Positions 43,836 to 51,992 of a stretch of 64,000 bases of DNA are shown here, piece after piece. Every line of letters starts with the position of its first letter. Positions within the stretch are counted from its first letter, which is position 1. This DNA comes from Deltaproteobacteria bacterium (GTDB lineage: Bacteria; Myxococcota; Myxococcia; Myxococcales; SZAS-1), in contig JAFEBB010000004.1 in assembly GCA_018266075.1 (NCBI GenBank), forward strand, positions 143,669 through 207,668, given 5' to 3'. The translations under genes and the position numbers were made by a program. The notes beneath the pieces were generated by a model. The model worked only from the letters and a program-made list of their open reading frames with translations, did not search any database and had not been told where the DNA came from.

Positions 43836-43944
43836 GACCAGGCCGAAGTCCACCCGAGGCTGGGCCAGGGCCACCCAGGACGTCGGGGCTCGGAAGCCCC
43901 TCCTCCATCCACCACGTCCTTGGCTTCGGGAGTAGAACGCGCGC

Positions 43945-45372
43945 ATGCAACGGCTCCAGCGCTGGCTGCTCGAGGGCGATGGCCACGGCTCCGGTCCCGC
44001 CGTGGCCTGGCTCTTCCAGCGGCTGCTCGCGCTCTGCATGGCCGGCGCGTTCGCGTCGCTGGCGGTGCAGGTCGGTCCCTTGCTCAGCAGCCGGGGGATC
44101 TTGCCCTGGGCTCCCTTCGCCCAGCTGCTGCACGACCAGCACGTCTCGCTGCTCGACGCGCCAAGCCTCCTGCGATTCACGCCCTCGGACGGCGCGCTCG
44201 TGGGGCTGGCGTGGTTCGGCGCGGGGCTCTCGTTGCTGGCGCTCTTCGACATCGCCCCGCGCGCGATGCTCGGCATCGGCGGCCTGCTCTACCTGAGCTT
44301 CGTCACCGCGGGCCGCGACTTCTTCACGTTTCAGTGGGACGCGATGCTCATCGAGAGCGCGCTGCTCGCGGTCTTTCTGCCCACGGATCGACCCGCGCGC
44401 TGGATCCACCTGCTCTTCCGGGTGCTGCTCTTCAAGCTCTACTTCGAGAGCGGGATCGCGAAGTGGTCCAGCGTGCTCGGCGATTGGAAGAGCGGCAGCG
44501 CGATGACGCTGTACTACGAGACCGCGCCCATCCCGACGTGGCTCGCGTACTTCATGCACCACCTGCCCGCGGGCTGGCACCACCTGGAGAGCTGGGCGAC
44601 TCTGGTGCTGGAGCTGCTCGTGCCGCTGCTCATCTTCGGCCCGCGCTGGCCCAGGCGGATCGCGTTCGCGGCGTTCAGCTTCTTCCAGGTGATGGACCTG
44701 CTCACCGCGAACTACGGGTTCTTCTGCTACCTCTCGCTCGCGCTGGGCGTGTTCCTCCTCGACGACCGCGATCTGCCCTTCGCCCGGCCGCGCAACCCGC
44801 CCAAGCGCTGGGAGCATCCGGCGCTGCTGGTCGGGATGATGTCGATATATCTGGTTCTCTCGACGATCGCGGCGTGGCCGCTGGTGGATCCGCGCGGGAT
44901 GCCGGAGTGGGCACGCACCGTGCGACGCGCCGAGTCTCCGTTCTGGGCGGTGAACGCGTACCACCTGTTCGCGTCGATCACGACGACGCGGCTCGAGCCG
45001 CGCTTGCAGACGCTGGAGAACGGCAACTGGGTCACGCACCCGCTGCGCTACGAGCCCGGGCCGCCGAATCGCGCGCCGCCGTTCGTGGCGCCGCACCAGC
45101 CGCGGCTGGATTTTCAGATGTGGTTCTACGGGCTGCGTCCGCGGGGGCAGCCGCCGGAGTACGTCGACGGCTTGCTCACCCAGCTCTGCAAGGATCCGAG
45201 CGCGATCCAGAAGCTGTTCCCGGATCCGCTGCCAGAAAAGCCGGACGCGGTGCGCGTGAACTTCGCGCGGTACACGTTCGCGACCGCCGAGGAGCACGCG
45301 CGGACGGGCGCGTACTGGCATGTGCAGGAGCTCGGCGTGGGGCCAGAGCTCGACTGCGCGGAGCTGCGCTAG
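43945..45372 (+). CDS. Lipase maturation factor (LMF1)-like membrane protein
   Basis: 475 residues. About six membrane helices, then a soluble C-terminal domain. Family motifs are plain: TFQWDAMLIESALLAVFL, FKLYFESGIAKWSSVLGDWK, YYETAPIPTWLAYFMHHLP, NAYHLFASITTTRLEPRLQ, and the closing PHQPRLDFQMWFYGLR. In vertebrates LMF1 helps lipases fold in the ER; the bacterial role is unknown but should be in the cell envelope. GATATATC copy 3 falls in its coding sequence at 44844. Its TAG stop overlaps the stop of the convergent patatin gene. Confidence 0.82.
   Translation: MQRLQRWLLEGDGHGSGPAVAWLFQRLLALCMAGAFASLAVQVGPLLSSRGILPWAPFAQLLHDQHVSLLDAPSLLRFTPSDGALVGLAWFGAGLSLLALFDIAPRAMLGIGGLLYLSFVTAGRDFFTFQWDAMLIESALLAVFLPTDRPARWIHLLFRVLLFKLYFESGIAKWSSVLGDWKSGSAMTLYYETAPIPTWLAYFMHHLPAGWHHLESWATLVLELLVPLLIFGPRWPRRIAFAAFSFFQVMDLLTANYGFFCYLSLALGVFLLDDRDLPFARPRNPPKRWEHPALLVGMMSIYLVLSTIAAWPLVDPRGMPEWARTVRRAESPFWAVNAYHLFASITTTRLEPRLQTLENGNWVTHPLRYEPGPPNRAPPFVAPHQPRLDFQMWFYGLRPRGQPPEYVDGLLTQLCKDPSAIQKLFPDPLPEKPDAVRVNFARYTFATAEEHARTGAYWHVQELGVGPELDCAELR
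44844..44851. repeat. GATATATC octamer, copy 3
   Basis: Inside the LMF1-like gene, writing MSIYLV with the rare codons ATA and TAT. Preceded by GATGATGTC. Confidence 0.55.
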
Positions 45373-46622
45373 CCGGTGCCGGTCTCTTTGGCCGTCGCGG
45401 GCTCGCGCTCTTCGGCGAAGAAGCGCAGCCACTCGGACCGCTGCGCGCGGGCGTCGCTCATGCCCATCTGGATCAATTGATCCGCGAAGCCGCCATCGAA
45501 GAGCAGGTAGCTGACGAGGTCGTTCTCGGCGCCGCCCTCGCGCTCGGCCAGGCGACGCACCACGCGGCCCACGACCTTGTTCGCCACGCGCTTCTTGAAC
45601 TCCGCCGAGCGGATGTACTCCGCCGCGAGCGCGCCCATGTCGGTCGAGGGCCGGATGACGATGCGCCGGACATACTTAACCGGTTGGTTACGAAGCGGCA
45701 CGAGCGCGGAGTTGAGCGTCTCCGCGAAGGTGGGCCCAAAGGCGGAGTTGCCGGCCTCGATGAGCGCGTTGATGCGCTCGAGGCGATCGAGATCTTGATC
45801 GGTCGAGTCGAGCAGGAGCGCGTTCATGGTCTTGCCGAGAAGGAACGGCGCGCTTCCCACGTGCGTCTCGCGCTGGGCCATGGCGGCCTTGGCGCGCACC
45901 TCGCCCGGCGACGGCTGGTGTCGCAAGGGGACGATGATCACCCGCTCGGCGCCGAGCCGGAGCGCGGGCGAGAGCGGCAGGTTGTGGCGCAGGCCGCCGT
46001 CGACGAAGAGGTGACCGCCGATGCGCACGCTGGGGAAGATCACCGGCAGCGCCGCCGACGCGAGCGCGTGCTTGGGGCCGATGCGCGTGGGGATCGCGGC
46101 GGTGTTCGGGTCGCGGCTCCACTGGGGCGCGCCGCCGCCGTTGCGCTGGATGAAGACGAAGTTCTGGCCGGTGGCCACGTGCGTCGAGGAGATGGCCAGC
46201 GCGTGCACCGCGCCGCTCTTGATGTTGCGCGCCACCTGGCGCCAGGGCACCACCCGCGCGACGACGTGCAGGAGGCCGGCGGGATTGACCAGGCCGCCGG
46301 TGAGGCCGCTCTCCCAGCGCATGGGGGTCTTGCCCATGAACTCGCGCAGGACGCGGAAGATGTCGCCGTAGCCGAACTGGAGGATCTCTTCGATCTTCAG
46401 GCCTCGCCAGGTGTCGACCATGCCCTGGCCCTGGAGCTCGGGCGCGTGGGCGGTGCCGGCGATGTAGCTGGCGTTGAGCGCGCCGACGGAGGTGCCCGTG
46501 AGCACGTCGAGTGAGACCTGCCGGCCGAGGTCGCGCGCGAGCTCCGTGCGCAGGTAGTGCACCACGCCCGCTTCGTACGCGCCGCGCGCCGACCCGCCGC
46601 CCAGCACCAGTCCGGTCCGCAT
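45369..46622 (-). CDS. Patatin-like phospholipase
   Basis: 417 residues. Catalytic dyad motifs are in place: oxyanion loop GGGSARGAYE at 8-17, nucleophile Ser45 in GTSVG, and Asp207 in VDGG. No signal peptide, so a cytoplasmic or secretion-system-exported acyl hydrolase. The ATG at 46622 puts LVLGGG at the N-terminus as usual for the family. TAAC-N6-GTTA copy 5 is inside the gene at 45676-45691 (codons for RNQPVKY). It converges on the LMF1-like gene with overlapping CTAG stops, so any functional link with lipase maturation is speculative. Confidence 0.85.
   Translation of the reverse strand: MRTGLVLGGGSARGAYEAGVVHYLRTELARDLGRQVSLDVLTGTSVGALNASYIAGTAHAPELQGQGMVDTWRGLKIEEILQFGYGDIFRVLREFMGKTPMRWESGLTGGLVNPAGLLHVVARVVPWRQVARNIKSGAVHALAISSTHVATGQNFVFIQRNGGGAPQWSRDPNTAAIPTRIGPKHALASAALPVIFPSVRIGGHLFVDGGLRHNLPLSPALRLGAERVIIVPLRHQPSPGEVRAKAAMAQRETHVGSAPFLLGKTMNALLLDSTDQDLDRLERINALIEAGNSAFGPTFAETLNSALVPLRNQPVKYVRRIVIRPSTDMGALAAEYIRSAEFKKRVANKVVGRVVRRLAEREGGAENDLVSYLLFDGGFADQLIQMGMSDARAQRSEWLRFFAEEREPATAKETGTG
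45676..45691. repeat. TAAC-N6-GTTA palindrome copy 5, inside patatin gene
   Basis: TTAAC-cggttg-GTTAC; one outer base mismatched, inner TAAC/GTTA perfect. Confidence 0.7.
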
Positions 46623-46736
46623 GGAGAGAGGATCGACCTGGATTGGGCGAGCGTCAAATGGGCGGCGGCAGGCGGCCGAGCTCGACCGACGAAGCCGGCC
46701 AGGACTGGAACTGGAGGAAAACGTCGTACGGAGTGC

Positions 46737-46765
46737 TTGCGAGCCCACCGCGCCCGCGATAGAAG
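46737..46765 (+). promoter_or_regulatory. Candidate tRNA-Phe promoter
   Basis: TTGCGA (46737-46742), 17-bp spacer, TAGAAG (46760-46765), 25 bp upstream of the tRNA. Confidence 0.45.
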
Positions 46766-46790
46766 CACCGCCGTTTTCGCAGGGCCCGAT

Positions 46791-46866
46791 GCCCGGGTAG
46801 CTCAGTCGGTAGAGCAGGGGATTGAAAATCCCCGTGTCGCTGGTTCGATTCCGGCCCCGGGCACCA
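46791..46866 (+). tRNA. tRNA-Phe (GAA)
   Basis: 76 nt with encoded CCA. Acceptor GCCCGGG pairs with CCCGGGC; D-arm GCTC...GAGC; anticodon stem GGGGA/TCCCC with loop TTGAAAA, anticodon GAA; T-arm GCTGG-TTCGATT-CCGGC. All positions fit a normal tRNA. Confidence 0.97.
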
Positions 46867-46886
46867 CTTCATCTCGCTTTTTCGGA

Positions 46887-47306
46887 TCAGCTCCCGCCGC
46901 GCGTCTTCGGCCGCGCCTTCAGCAGCGGGCTCGCCCATGCTTCCGCGATCCGCTGGGCCTCGAGCGGCGCCACGCCGTGGGACACCTTGAGGTGCTCCTC
47001 GAGCTCGGCCGAGCAGTGGGAGATCTCGAAGATGTCCTCGCTGGGGGCGCGCATGCTCCAGCTGCACTGGGGGCAGGCGGCGGTGCGGGAGCCGCGGGGG
47101 CCGGCGGGGCCGTCGCCGGGATCGAAGCCGGGGATGAGCTTCTGGCTCCAGGCGCGGGCGTGGTCGTGGGCGCGCTGCCAGGTCCAGTCGTGCTCGGCGG
47201 CGAGGTGGGCTTTGAGCTCCTGCTCCACCCCGAACACCACCTCAGGAACCTCGCTGTGCGCGGTCTTCGACCAGGCGCACTCGGGGCACTTCACCACCTT
47301 GGCCAT
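46887..47306 (-). CDS. Duplicated C2H2-like zinc-finger protein
   Basis: 139 residues, unknown family. Two similar modules: CPECAW (Cys7, Cys10) with HLAAEHDW (His34, His39) and CPQCSW (about 78, 81) with HLKVSHG (about 105, 110). Each pairs CxxC with HxxxxH, resembling a long-looped C2H2 finger, and both contain a Trp two residues after the second Cys. A duplicated small zinc-binding protein of this type may bind nucleic acid or protein. It lies directly downstream of tRNA-Phe on the other strand. Confidence 0.65.
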   Translation of the reverse strand: MAKVVKCPECAWSKTAHSEVPEVVFGVEQELKAHLAAEHDWTWQRAHDHARAWSQKLIPGFDPGDGPAGPRGSRTAACPQCSWSMRAPSEDIFEISHCSAELEEHLKVSHGVAPLEAQRIAEAWASPLLKARPKTRGGS

Positions 47307-47377
47307 GGCCGGAGTGTAGCAAGTTGAATGCTCCGGGGTGCCAGGCTTCCCCTGGCATGCTCGGACGCTCCGTACCT

Positions 47378-47450
47378 GGGAAACGGTAACGGTGATCGGT
47401 AAATGGTGGTCGGCCCGATCACCGTTTCCCGATCACCGTCACCGTTCCCC
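47378..47450. repeat. 22-bp inverted repeat with repeated arm
   Basis: Left arm 47378-47399 (starts GGGAAACGGTAACGG) pairs with 47429-47450 with two mismatches; an additional copy of the arm end, CCGATCACCGTTTCCC, is at 47415-47430. Lies in the 247-bp gap between two minus-strand genes, near the stop of the response regulator. The rest of the gap shows nothing clear. Confidence 0.75.
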
Positions 47451-47553
47451 AAGCAAGTGGCTCTGCCGGGCGCAGCGGGGAAAGCCGGGCACCCGAGCCA
47501 TGCCGGCGCGCCTCGCGCGACGGCCACGCGTCCCCGAGTTTCGCTCGTGCGTC

Positions 47554-47940
47554 CTACCAGCCCGGCTGCGGAATCCGCCGTTCGCCCAGCGCTTGATCCA
47601 CCAGCCCCAGCAGCGCCTCCGGGGAGAACGGCTTCGAGAGGTGGTACGGCGTCCCAATCCGTTTGGCCACCGCGCTCAAGCCCATGGCTGCGGAGACCAC
47701 CACCACGGGGATGTTGTCCCGCCCCATGTTCTCCACGAACATCCGCTCCACCATCTGCGGCCCTGTGAGCACCGGCATCTCCACGTCCATCACCACCACG
47801 TCGGGCAGCCGCTCCTCCAGCCGCTCCAGCCCCTCGCGCCCGTTCCGCGCCAACCGCACGTGGTGCCCCGCGCCCTCGAGGAAGATCTGCACCAGCTCGG
47901 CGATGTCTGGGTCATCCTCCACCAGCAGGATGTCGGCCAT
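47554..47940 (-). CDS. Single-domain response regulator
   Basis: 128 residues, receiver domain only: acidic pair Glu8-Asp9-Asp10, phospho-acceptor Asp52 in VVMDVEMP, then VVVSAA and the conserved Lys in LSKPFSPE. No output domain, so it probably works by protein contact or in a phosphorelay. It begins 5 bp after the histidine kinase stop and is almost certainly its partner. Confidence 0.85.
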   Translation of the reverse strand: MADILLVEDDPDIAELVQIFLEGAGHHVRLARNGREGLERLEERLPDVVVMDVEMPVLTGPQMVERMFVENMGRDNIPVVVVSAAMGLSAVAKRIGTPYHLSKPFSPEALLGLVDQALGERRIPQPGW

Positions 47941-47945
47941 GGCGC

Positions 47946-49400
47946 TCAGCCCCCTGGCCCGTCGGGCGCGGGCGAGGGAAGCCCGTCGTGCAACGGCTCG
48001 GGCTCGATGTTCCGGTGCCACGACCGCGGCAGGCGAAAACCAAACGCGCAGCCCTGCACGGGCAGGCTCTCCGCCTCCACCTGCCCGCCATGGGCCTCCA
48101 CGATCCGGCGCACGATGGAGAGCCCCAGCCCCACCCCGGCGTAGGGCTCCGAGGAGATCGACACCCCGCGAAAGCGATCCCACACGTGCTCGAGCTCCTC
48201 TTGCGCGAGCCCGGGGCCCTCGTCGGTGACCCGCACCGCGGCCTCGTCGTCCGTGGCGCGCAGGGACAGCAGCACCTGGCCTCCCAGCGGCGAGCGCTTG
48301 ATGGCCGAGGACACCAGGTTGTTGAGGGTCTCCTCCAGGCGCACCGGGTCCACCCGCGCCAGGACCGGGCCGGTGGGCACCTGGGCGGTGATGGTGTGGT
48401 GCGCGCTGACGGATCGGAATCGCCCCGCCGCCTCCAGCACCAGGGTGCGCAGGTCGTCGAGCTCGGTGAGGAGCACCAGGTGCCCCGACTCGATGCGCAC
48501 CGTCTCGAGAAAATCACCCACCATGCGGTTGAGCCGCGTCACCTGTCGGCGCACCAGGGCCAGCAGGCGACGCTGGCTCTCCTCCGGGGGGATGGTCTCG
48601 TCGCCGCCGAGCACCGAGGCCGAGAGCTGCAGCGCCGAGAGCGGCTCGCGGAGCTCGTGGGCCACGCTCGCCAGGTAGGAGAGCCGGTCCACCCGCCGGC
48701 GCGCGTGCATGGCCACCACCTCGTTGAAGCACCGGGCCACGTCCTGCACCTCGGCGGCGCCCTGCACCGGCGCACGGGCGGTGAAGTCGCCCACCTGGGT
48801 CCGCTCGACCGCGCGCGAGAGCTGCCCGACCGGCCCCACCACCGCGCGCTGCACCCAGACCGCCGCCAGCACCGTCAGCAGCAGGATCAGGCCCCCGCCC
48901 GTGTAGCCCAGCACGTCGCCGAGGCGATTCCATCGGGCCCCCGCGCGCTCGGCCTGGTTGGCGCTGTCGATACTCTGGTTCACGAGCGCGTCCAGGGCGA
49001 CGTAGGCCGCCTGGAAGCGCGTCTCTGCCACCCGGGCGTCGGCGGGGACGGTGTGCGCCGAGGCGAAGTAGGCGTCCACCGCGGCGGAGGCCTCATCGAG
49101 CGCCGCCCGCTGACCGGGCGAGCGGAAGCTCTCGAAGCCGTCGTGCAGGTTGCGTCGAATGTCCGCCTCGGCATCGGCCCGGGTGAGCGGATCCCCGCTT
49201 CGCTCCTGCACCAGCAGATCCACCCGCGCCTCTTCCGCCTGGCGCACCGTCGCCACCGAAGCGCGCAACGTGCGCGAGGTCTCGTGCAGCAAGTTGGTGA
49301 GCCCCACCAGGGCTCCAGCCACCACCGTGACCAGCACGGCGACGGCGACCGTGGCCAGCCGGAGCGCCCGGCCGAGGGAGAGGGGCGAGGTGAAATTCAC
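47946..49400 (-). CDS. Membrane sensor histidine kinase with altered N-box
   Basis: 484 residues from GTG 49400, which has GGAG at good spacing. Two membrane helices (about 11-37 and 164-187) flank a helical periplasmic sensor, then HAMP, HisKA with SVAHELREPLS, and HATPase with DEGPGL and GVGLGLSI. The N-box reads NNLVSSAIKRSP: the Mg-binding Asn normally found in NLxxNAxK is Ser, so kinase activity may be reduced or replaced by phosphatase or scaffolding activity. Paired with the single-domain regulator downstream. Confidence 0.82.
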   Translation of the reverse strand: MNFTSPLSLGRALRLATVAVAVLVTVVAGALVGLTNLLHETSRTLRASVATVRQAEEARVDLLVQERSGDPLTRADAEADIRRNLHDGFESFRSPGQRAALDEASAAVDAYFASAHTVPADARVAETRFQAAYVALDALVNQSIDSANQAERAGARWNRLGDVLGYTGGGLILLLTVLAAVWVQRAVVGPVGQLSRAVERTQVGDFTARAPVQGAAEVQDVARCFNEVVAMHARRRVDRLSYLASVAHELREPLSALQLSASVLGGDETIPPEESQRRLLALVRRQVTRLNRMVGDFLETVRIESGHLVLLTELDDLRTLVLEAAGRFRSVSAHHTITAQVPTGPVLARVDPVRLEETLNNLVSSAIKRSPLGGQVLLSLRATDDEAAVRVTDEGPGLAQEELEHVWDRFRGVSISSEPYAGVGLGLSIVRRIVEAHGGQVEAESLPVQGCAFGFRLPRSWHRNIEPEPLHDGLPSPAPDGPGG

Positions 49401-49490
49401 GGCTGGCTCCGGATCAATGGCTAGGCATGCCTTCCCCCGGGGGCAACGCTGCGCCGCCTCGACGGGCGGCCGGGTGAGCCGTCCAAACAA

Positions 49491-49498
49491 GATATATC
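49491..49498. repeat. GATATATC octamer, copy 4
   Basis: In the divergent region upstream of the kinase; followed by TCGTTGTCGG, similar to the minus-strand continuation at 23378-23361. Confidence 0.55.
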
Positions 49499-49592
49499 TC
49501 GTTGTCGGCGACAGGCGGGGTTTCCTGAGCGGAAAGCGCCGCCGGCCGAGTTCGCTTGAACTCAGGCACCAATATCGAACACTCTGGAGCCC

Positions 49593-49865
49593 TTGGGCCG
49601 GAGGGAGTTCTTCGTGAATCTCGGCAAGCTTTTCAAAGTCCTGGTGATGGGCGGAGCGGTCATCGGCGCCTCCGGCTGCGGCGCATCCGACAGCTCCAGC
49701 TCCAGCTCGACCGGCACCAGCGGCTCCGGCTCCACCAGCGCGGGCTCCACCACCGGCGGCGCATCGACCGGCACCCACGGCTCCGGCTCCACCACCGAGA
49801 GCTCCAGCGGCAGCTCCACCGGCGCCACCACCGGCTCGACCGGCGGCGGCACCACCGGCTGGTAG
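49593..49865 (+). CDS. Ser/Thr/Gly-rich lipoprotein with twin-arginine-like signal
   Basis: 90 residues. The TTG start at 49593 is preferred because it includes GRREFFVNLGKLFKV, a twin-arginine-like motif followed by a hydrophobic stretch and the lipobox GASGC (Cys29). Starting at GTG 49614, which has a better ribosome-binding site, would remove the two Arg. The mature part is only 61 residues of Ser, Thr and Gly, with no fold, so it may be a spacer or a glycosylated surface peptide. Similar stalks occur in the arylsulfotransferase at 59323. Confidence 0.55.
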   Translation: MGRREFFVNLGKLFKVLVMGGAVIGASGCGASDSSSSSSTGTSGSGSTSAGSTTGGASTGTHGSGSTTESSSGSSTGATTGSTGGGTTGW

Positions 49866-50025
49866 CCCCGAGCCGCAGGCCGGCAGCCTGAAGCCCGGCC
49901 GCCCGCTCTCGTGCGGCGCCAGGCCCCCTCGACTTCGTGCCGTTTCGTGGTAAACGCGCGCCCGCACGGCGCCGCGTTGCCTGGCGGACGCCCTTTTGTT
50001 ACGCCTGCCCGCCAGAGGTGCGCCC

Positions 50026-51087
50026 ATGAACGTCGAGATCCAGCGGACCAGCCAGCCCGGCGCGCTGCCCGAAGGCGACCTGGGCTTCGGGGTGCACTTC
50101 ACCGACCACATGGCGGTCGCGGAGTACGAAGAGGGCAAGGGCTGGCTCCGCCCCCGCGTGCAGCCCCGCGGGCCCATCACCCTCGACCCGGCCGCGTCGG
50201 GCCTGCAGTACGGCCAGTCGATCTTCGAGGGCCTCAAGGTCTTCCGCGGCACGGACGGCAAGCCCTTCTGCTTCCGCCCGCTCGACCACAACCGCCGCTT
50301 CGCGACGTCGGCGAACCGGCTGTGCATGCCATCCGTCGACGCCGAGCTGTGGATGGGCCTGGTGCGCGCGCTGGTCCAGACCGACGAGAAGTTCGTCCCC
50401 AGCAAGCCCAACACCGCGCTCTACCTGCGGCCCACGCTCATCGGCACCGAGGGCTTCCTCGGCGTGCGCCCCGCCAAGAAGTACCTCTTCTACGTGCTCG
50501 CCTCGCCGGTGGGCAGCTACTGGGGCGCGGGCGGCCCGCGCGCGGTGCGCCTGTGGATCGAGGAGCACTTCGTGCGCGCGGTGCACGGCGGCATGGGCTT
50601 CGCGAAGACCGGCGGCAACTACGCGGCGAGCCTGAAGGCCGCCGAAGAGGCCAAGAAGCGCGGCCTCGACCAGGTGCTCTGGCTCGACGGCGTCCACCGC
50701 ACGCACATCGAAGAGATCGGCACCATGAACGTCTTCGTGCGCACGCCCGAGGGCCTGTTCACGCCGCCGCTCGGCGACACCATCCTGCCCGGCGTCACCC
50801 GCGACACGGTGCTCACGCTGGCCAAGGGCATGGGCATCAAGGCCGAGGAGCGGCCCATCTCGGTGAAGGAGCTCGAGGCCTGGAGCAAGAAGGGCGAGCT
50901 CCTGGAGATGTTCGGCGCGGGCACGGCGGCGGTGATCACCCCCATCGCCGAGCTGGTATCGGAGCACGGCAGCATCAAGGTGGGCAACGGCGGCGTGGGC
51001 GAGCTCGGCCAGAAGTTCCTGCACGACATCGCGGCGCTCCAGCGCGGCGAGGCACCCGACGCGCACGGCTGGCGAGTCGCGCTCTAG
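50026..51087 (+). CDS. ilvE: Branched-chain amino acid aminotransferase
   Basis: 353-residue class IV PLP aminotransferase, the long form shared with eukaryotic BCATs. Recognised from GLQYGQSIFEGLKVFRG, YLRPTLIG, the PLP lysine in FAKTGGNYAAS, EIGTMNVFV, TILPGVTRD and the closing MFGAGTAAVITPI. Transfers amino groups between Leu/Ile/Val and 2-oxoglutarate in the cytoplasm. AGAGGTG precedes the ATG. Stand-alone; no other ilv or leu genes nearby. Confidence 0.92.
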   Translation: MNVEIQRTSQPGALPEGDLGFGVHFTDHMAVAEYEEGKGWLRPRVQPRGPITLDPAASGLQYGQSIFEGLKVFRGTDGKPFCFRPLDHNRRFATSANRLCMPSVDAELWMGLVRALVQTDEKFVPSKPNTALYLRPTLIGTEGFLGVRPAKKYLFYVLASPVGSYWGAGGPRAVRLWIEEHFVRAVHGGMGFAKTGGNYAASLKAAEEAKKRGLDQVLWLDGVHRTHIEEIGTMNVFVRTPEGLFTPPLGDTILPGVTRDTVLTLAKGMGIKAEERPISVKELEAWSKKGELLEMFGAGTAAVITPIAELVSEHGSIKVGNGGVGELGQKFLHDIAALQRGEAPDAHGWRVAL

Positions 51088-51090
51088 TCG

Positions 51091-51152
51091 CCGTGATTCG
51101 TGGCTCGCGGCTCGTTCGAAGCTGCGCGATTGGTTATTAACCGTTCGTTAAT
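51091..51152. repeat. GTGGCTC heptads and a TAAC-N5-GTTA variant
   Basis: CGTGATT-CGTGGCT-CGCGGCT-CGTTCGA in 7-bp register (51091-51118), then ATTAAC-cgttc-GTTAAT (51136-51152), a palindrome with 5-nt spacer touching the GTG start of the next gene. A further heptad run, CCCCCAG-type, covers the first codons of that gene. Confidence 0.55.
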
Positions 51153-51992
51153 GTGACCAACCCCCAGCCCCCAGCCCCCGGCCCCACGACTGGGGCCACG
51201 CTCGAGCTCCTCACCGAGCACGCTCGCACGCTCGATCTCGCGCCGGTCTTCGCGCGCTTCGACGCCGACGGCTACGCGCCGCTGGGCAAGATCCTCACCG
51301 ACGAGGCAATCGCCCAGCTGCAAACGGCGTCGGACGATCTCTTGCTCGGGCGCGTGCGGCCGGAGGGCATGTTCTTCCAGCTCGACTCGCCGACCGGCAA
51401 GTACGACGACGTGGCCTTCGACACCGGCTGGGTGGGTCCGCGGCTCGACTACCGCAAGGTGGAGAAGCTCGAGCGCGAGCCGCGCTTCCTGGCGCTCATC
51501 GAGAACCCGCTCTTCGCACGCGTGGCGCACGCGCGCATCGGGCCGGACGTCGCCATCTACCGCGCGGTGCTCTGGGTGAAGGCGCCGAGCGGCGGCACCG
51601 AGCTGCCCTGGCACCAGGACGGCGGGCGCTTCTGGGGAATCGATCGCGATCCCACGCTCCAGACCTGGGTGGCGCTCGACGACGCGCCGCTCGATGCGGG
51701 CTGCGTGCGCGTCGTTCCCGGCTCGCACCGCGCCGGCCTGGTGACGGAGTTCGGCGGCCAGATCGCGGACGACGTCCTCGCGCGCGAGAACGCGGAGGCG
51801 CGCGCGGTTTCACTCCCGGTGAAGGCCGGCGAGGCGATGCTCCTGCACAACCACACCTGGCACACCAGCGGCTTGAACAGCTCCGGCAAGATCCGGCGCG
51901 CCGTCGGCATCTGCTACATAAACGCGGCCACGAAGTGCACGCGCAAGCGCCACAAGCCGCGGACGTTCGTGCGCGTCTTCGAAGATCGCTAG
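51153..51992 (+). CDS. PhyH-family Fe(II)/2-oxoglutarate dioxygenase
   Basis: 279 residues. Iron ligands of the double-stranded beta-helix: HQD in ELPWHQDGGRFWG and the distal His in LLHNHTWHTSGLNSS, with Arg for 2-oxoglutarate in KIRRAVGICYI. Phytanoyl-CoA dioxygenase relatives hydroxylate lipids, amino acids or natural products; substrate unknown. The start is GTG 51153. The first residues (TNPQPPAPGP) are encoded by a CCCCCAG heptad run and are probably not conserved, so translation may begin on a later, non-obvious start. Confidence 0.8.
   Translation: MTNPQPPAPGPTTGATLELLTEHARTLDLAPVFARFDADGYAPLGKILTDEAIAQLQTASDDLLLGRVRPEGMFFQLDSPTGKYDDVAFDTGWVGPRLDYRKVEKLEREPRFLALIENPLFARVAHARIGPDVAIYRAVLWVKAPSGGTELPWHQDGGRFWGIDRDPTLQTWVALDDAPLDAGCVRVVPGSHRAGLVTEFGGQIADDVLARENAEARAVSLPVKAGEAMLLHNHTWHTSGLNSSGKIRRAVGICYINAATKCTRKRHKPRTFVRVFEDR

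Noticed and set aside
42787..45432. Long minus-strand open frame across the LMF1-like and LolA-like genes
   Set aside because: Low-complexity Arg/Ala/Gly translation; both genuine genes in the region have clear family motifs in other frames.
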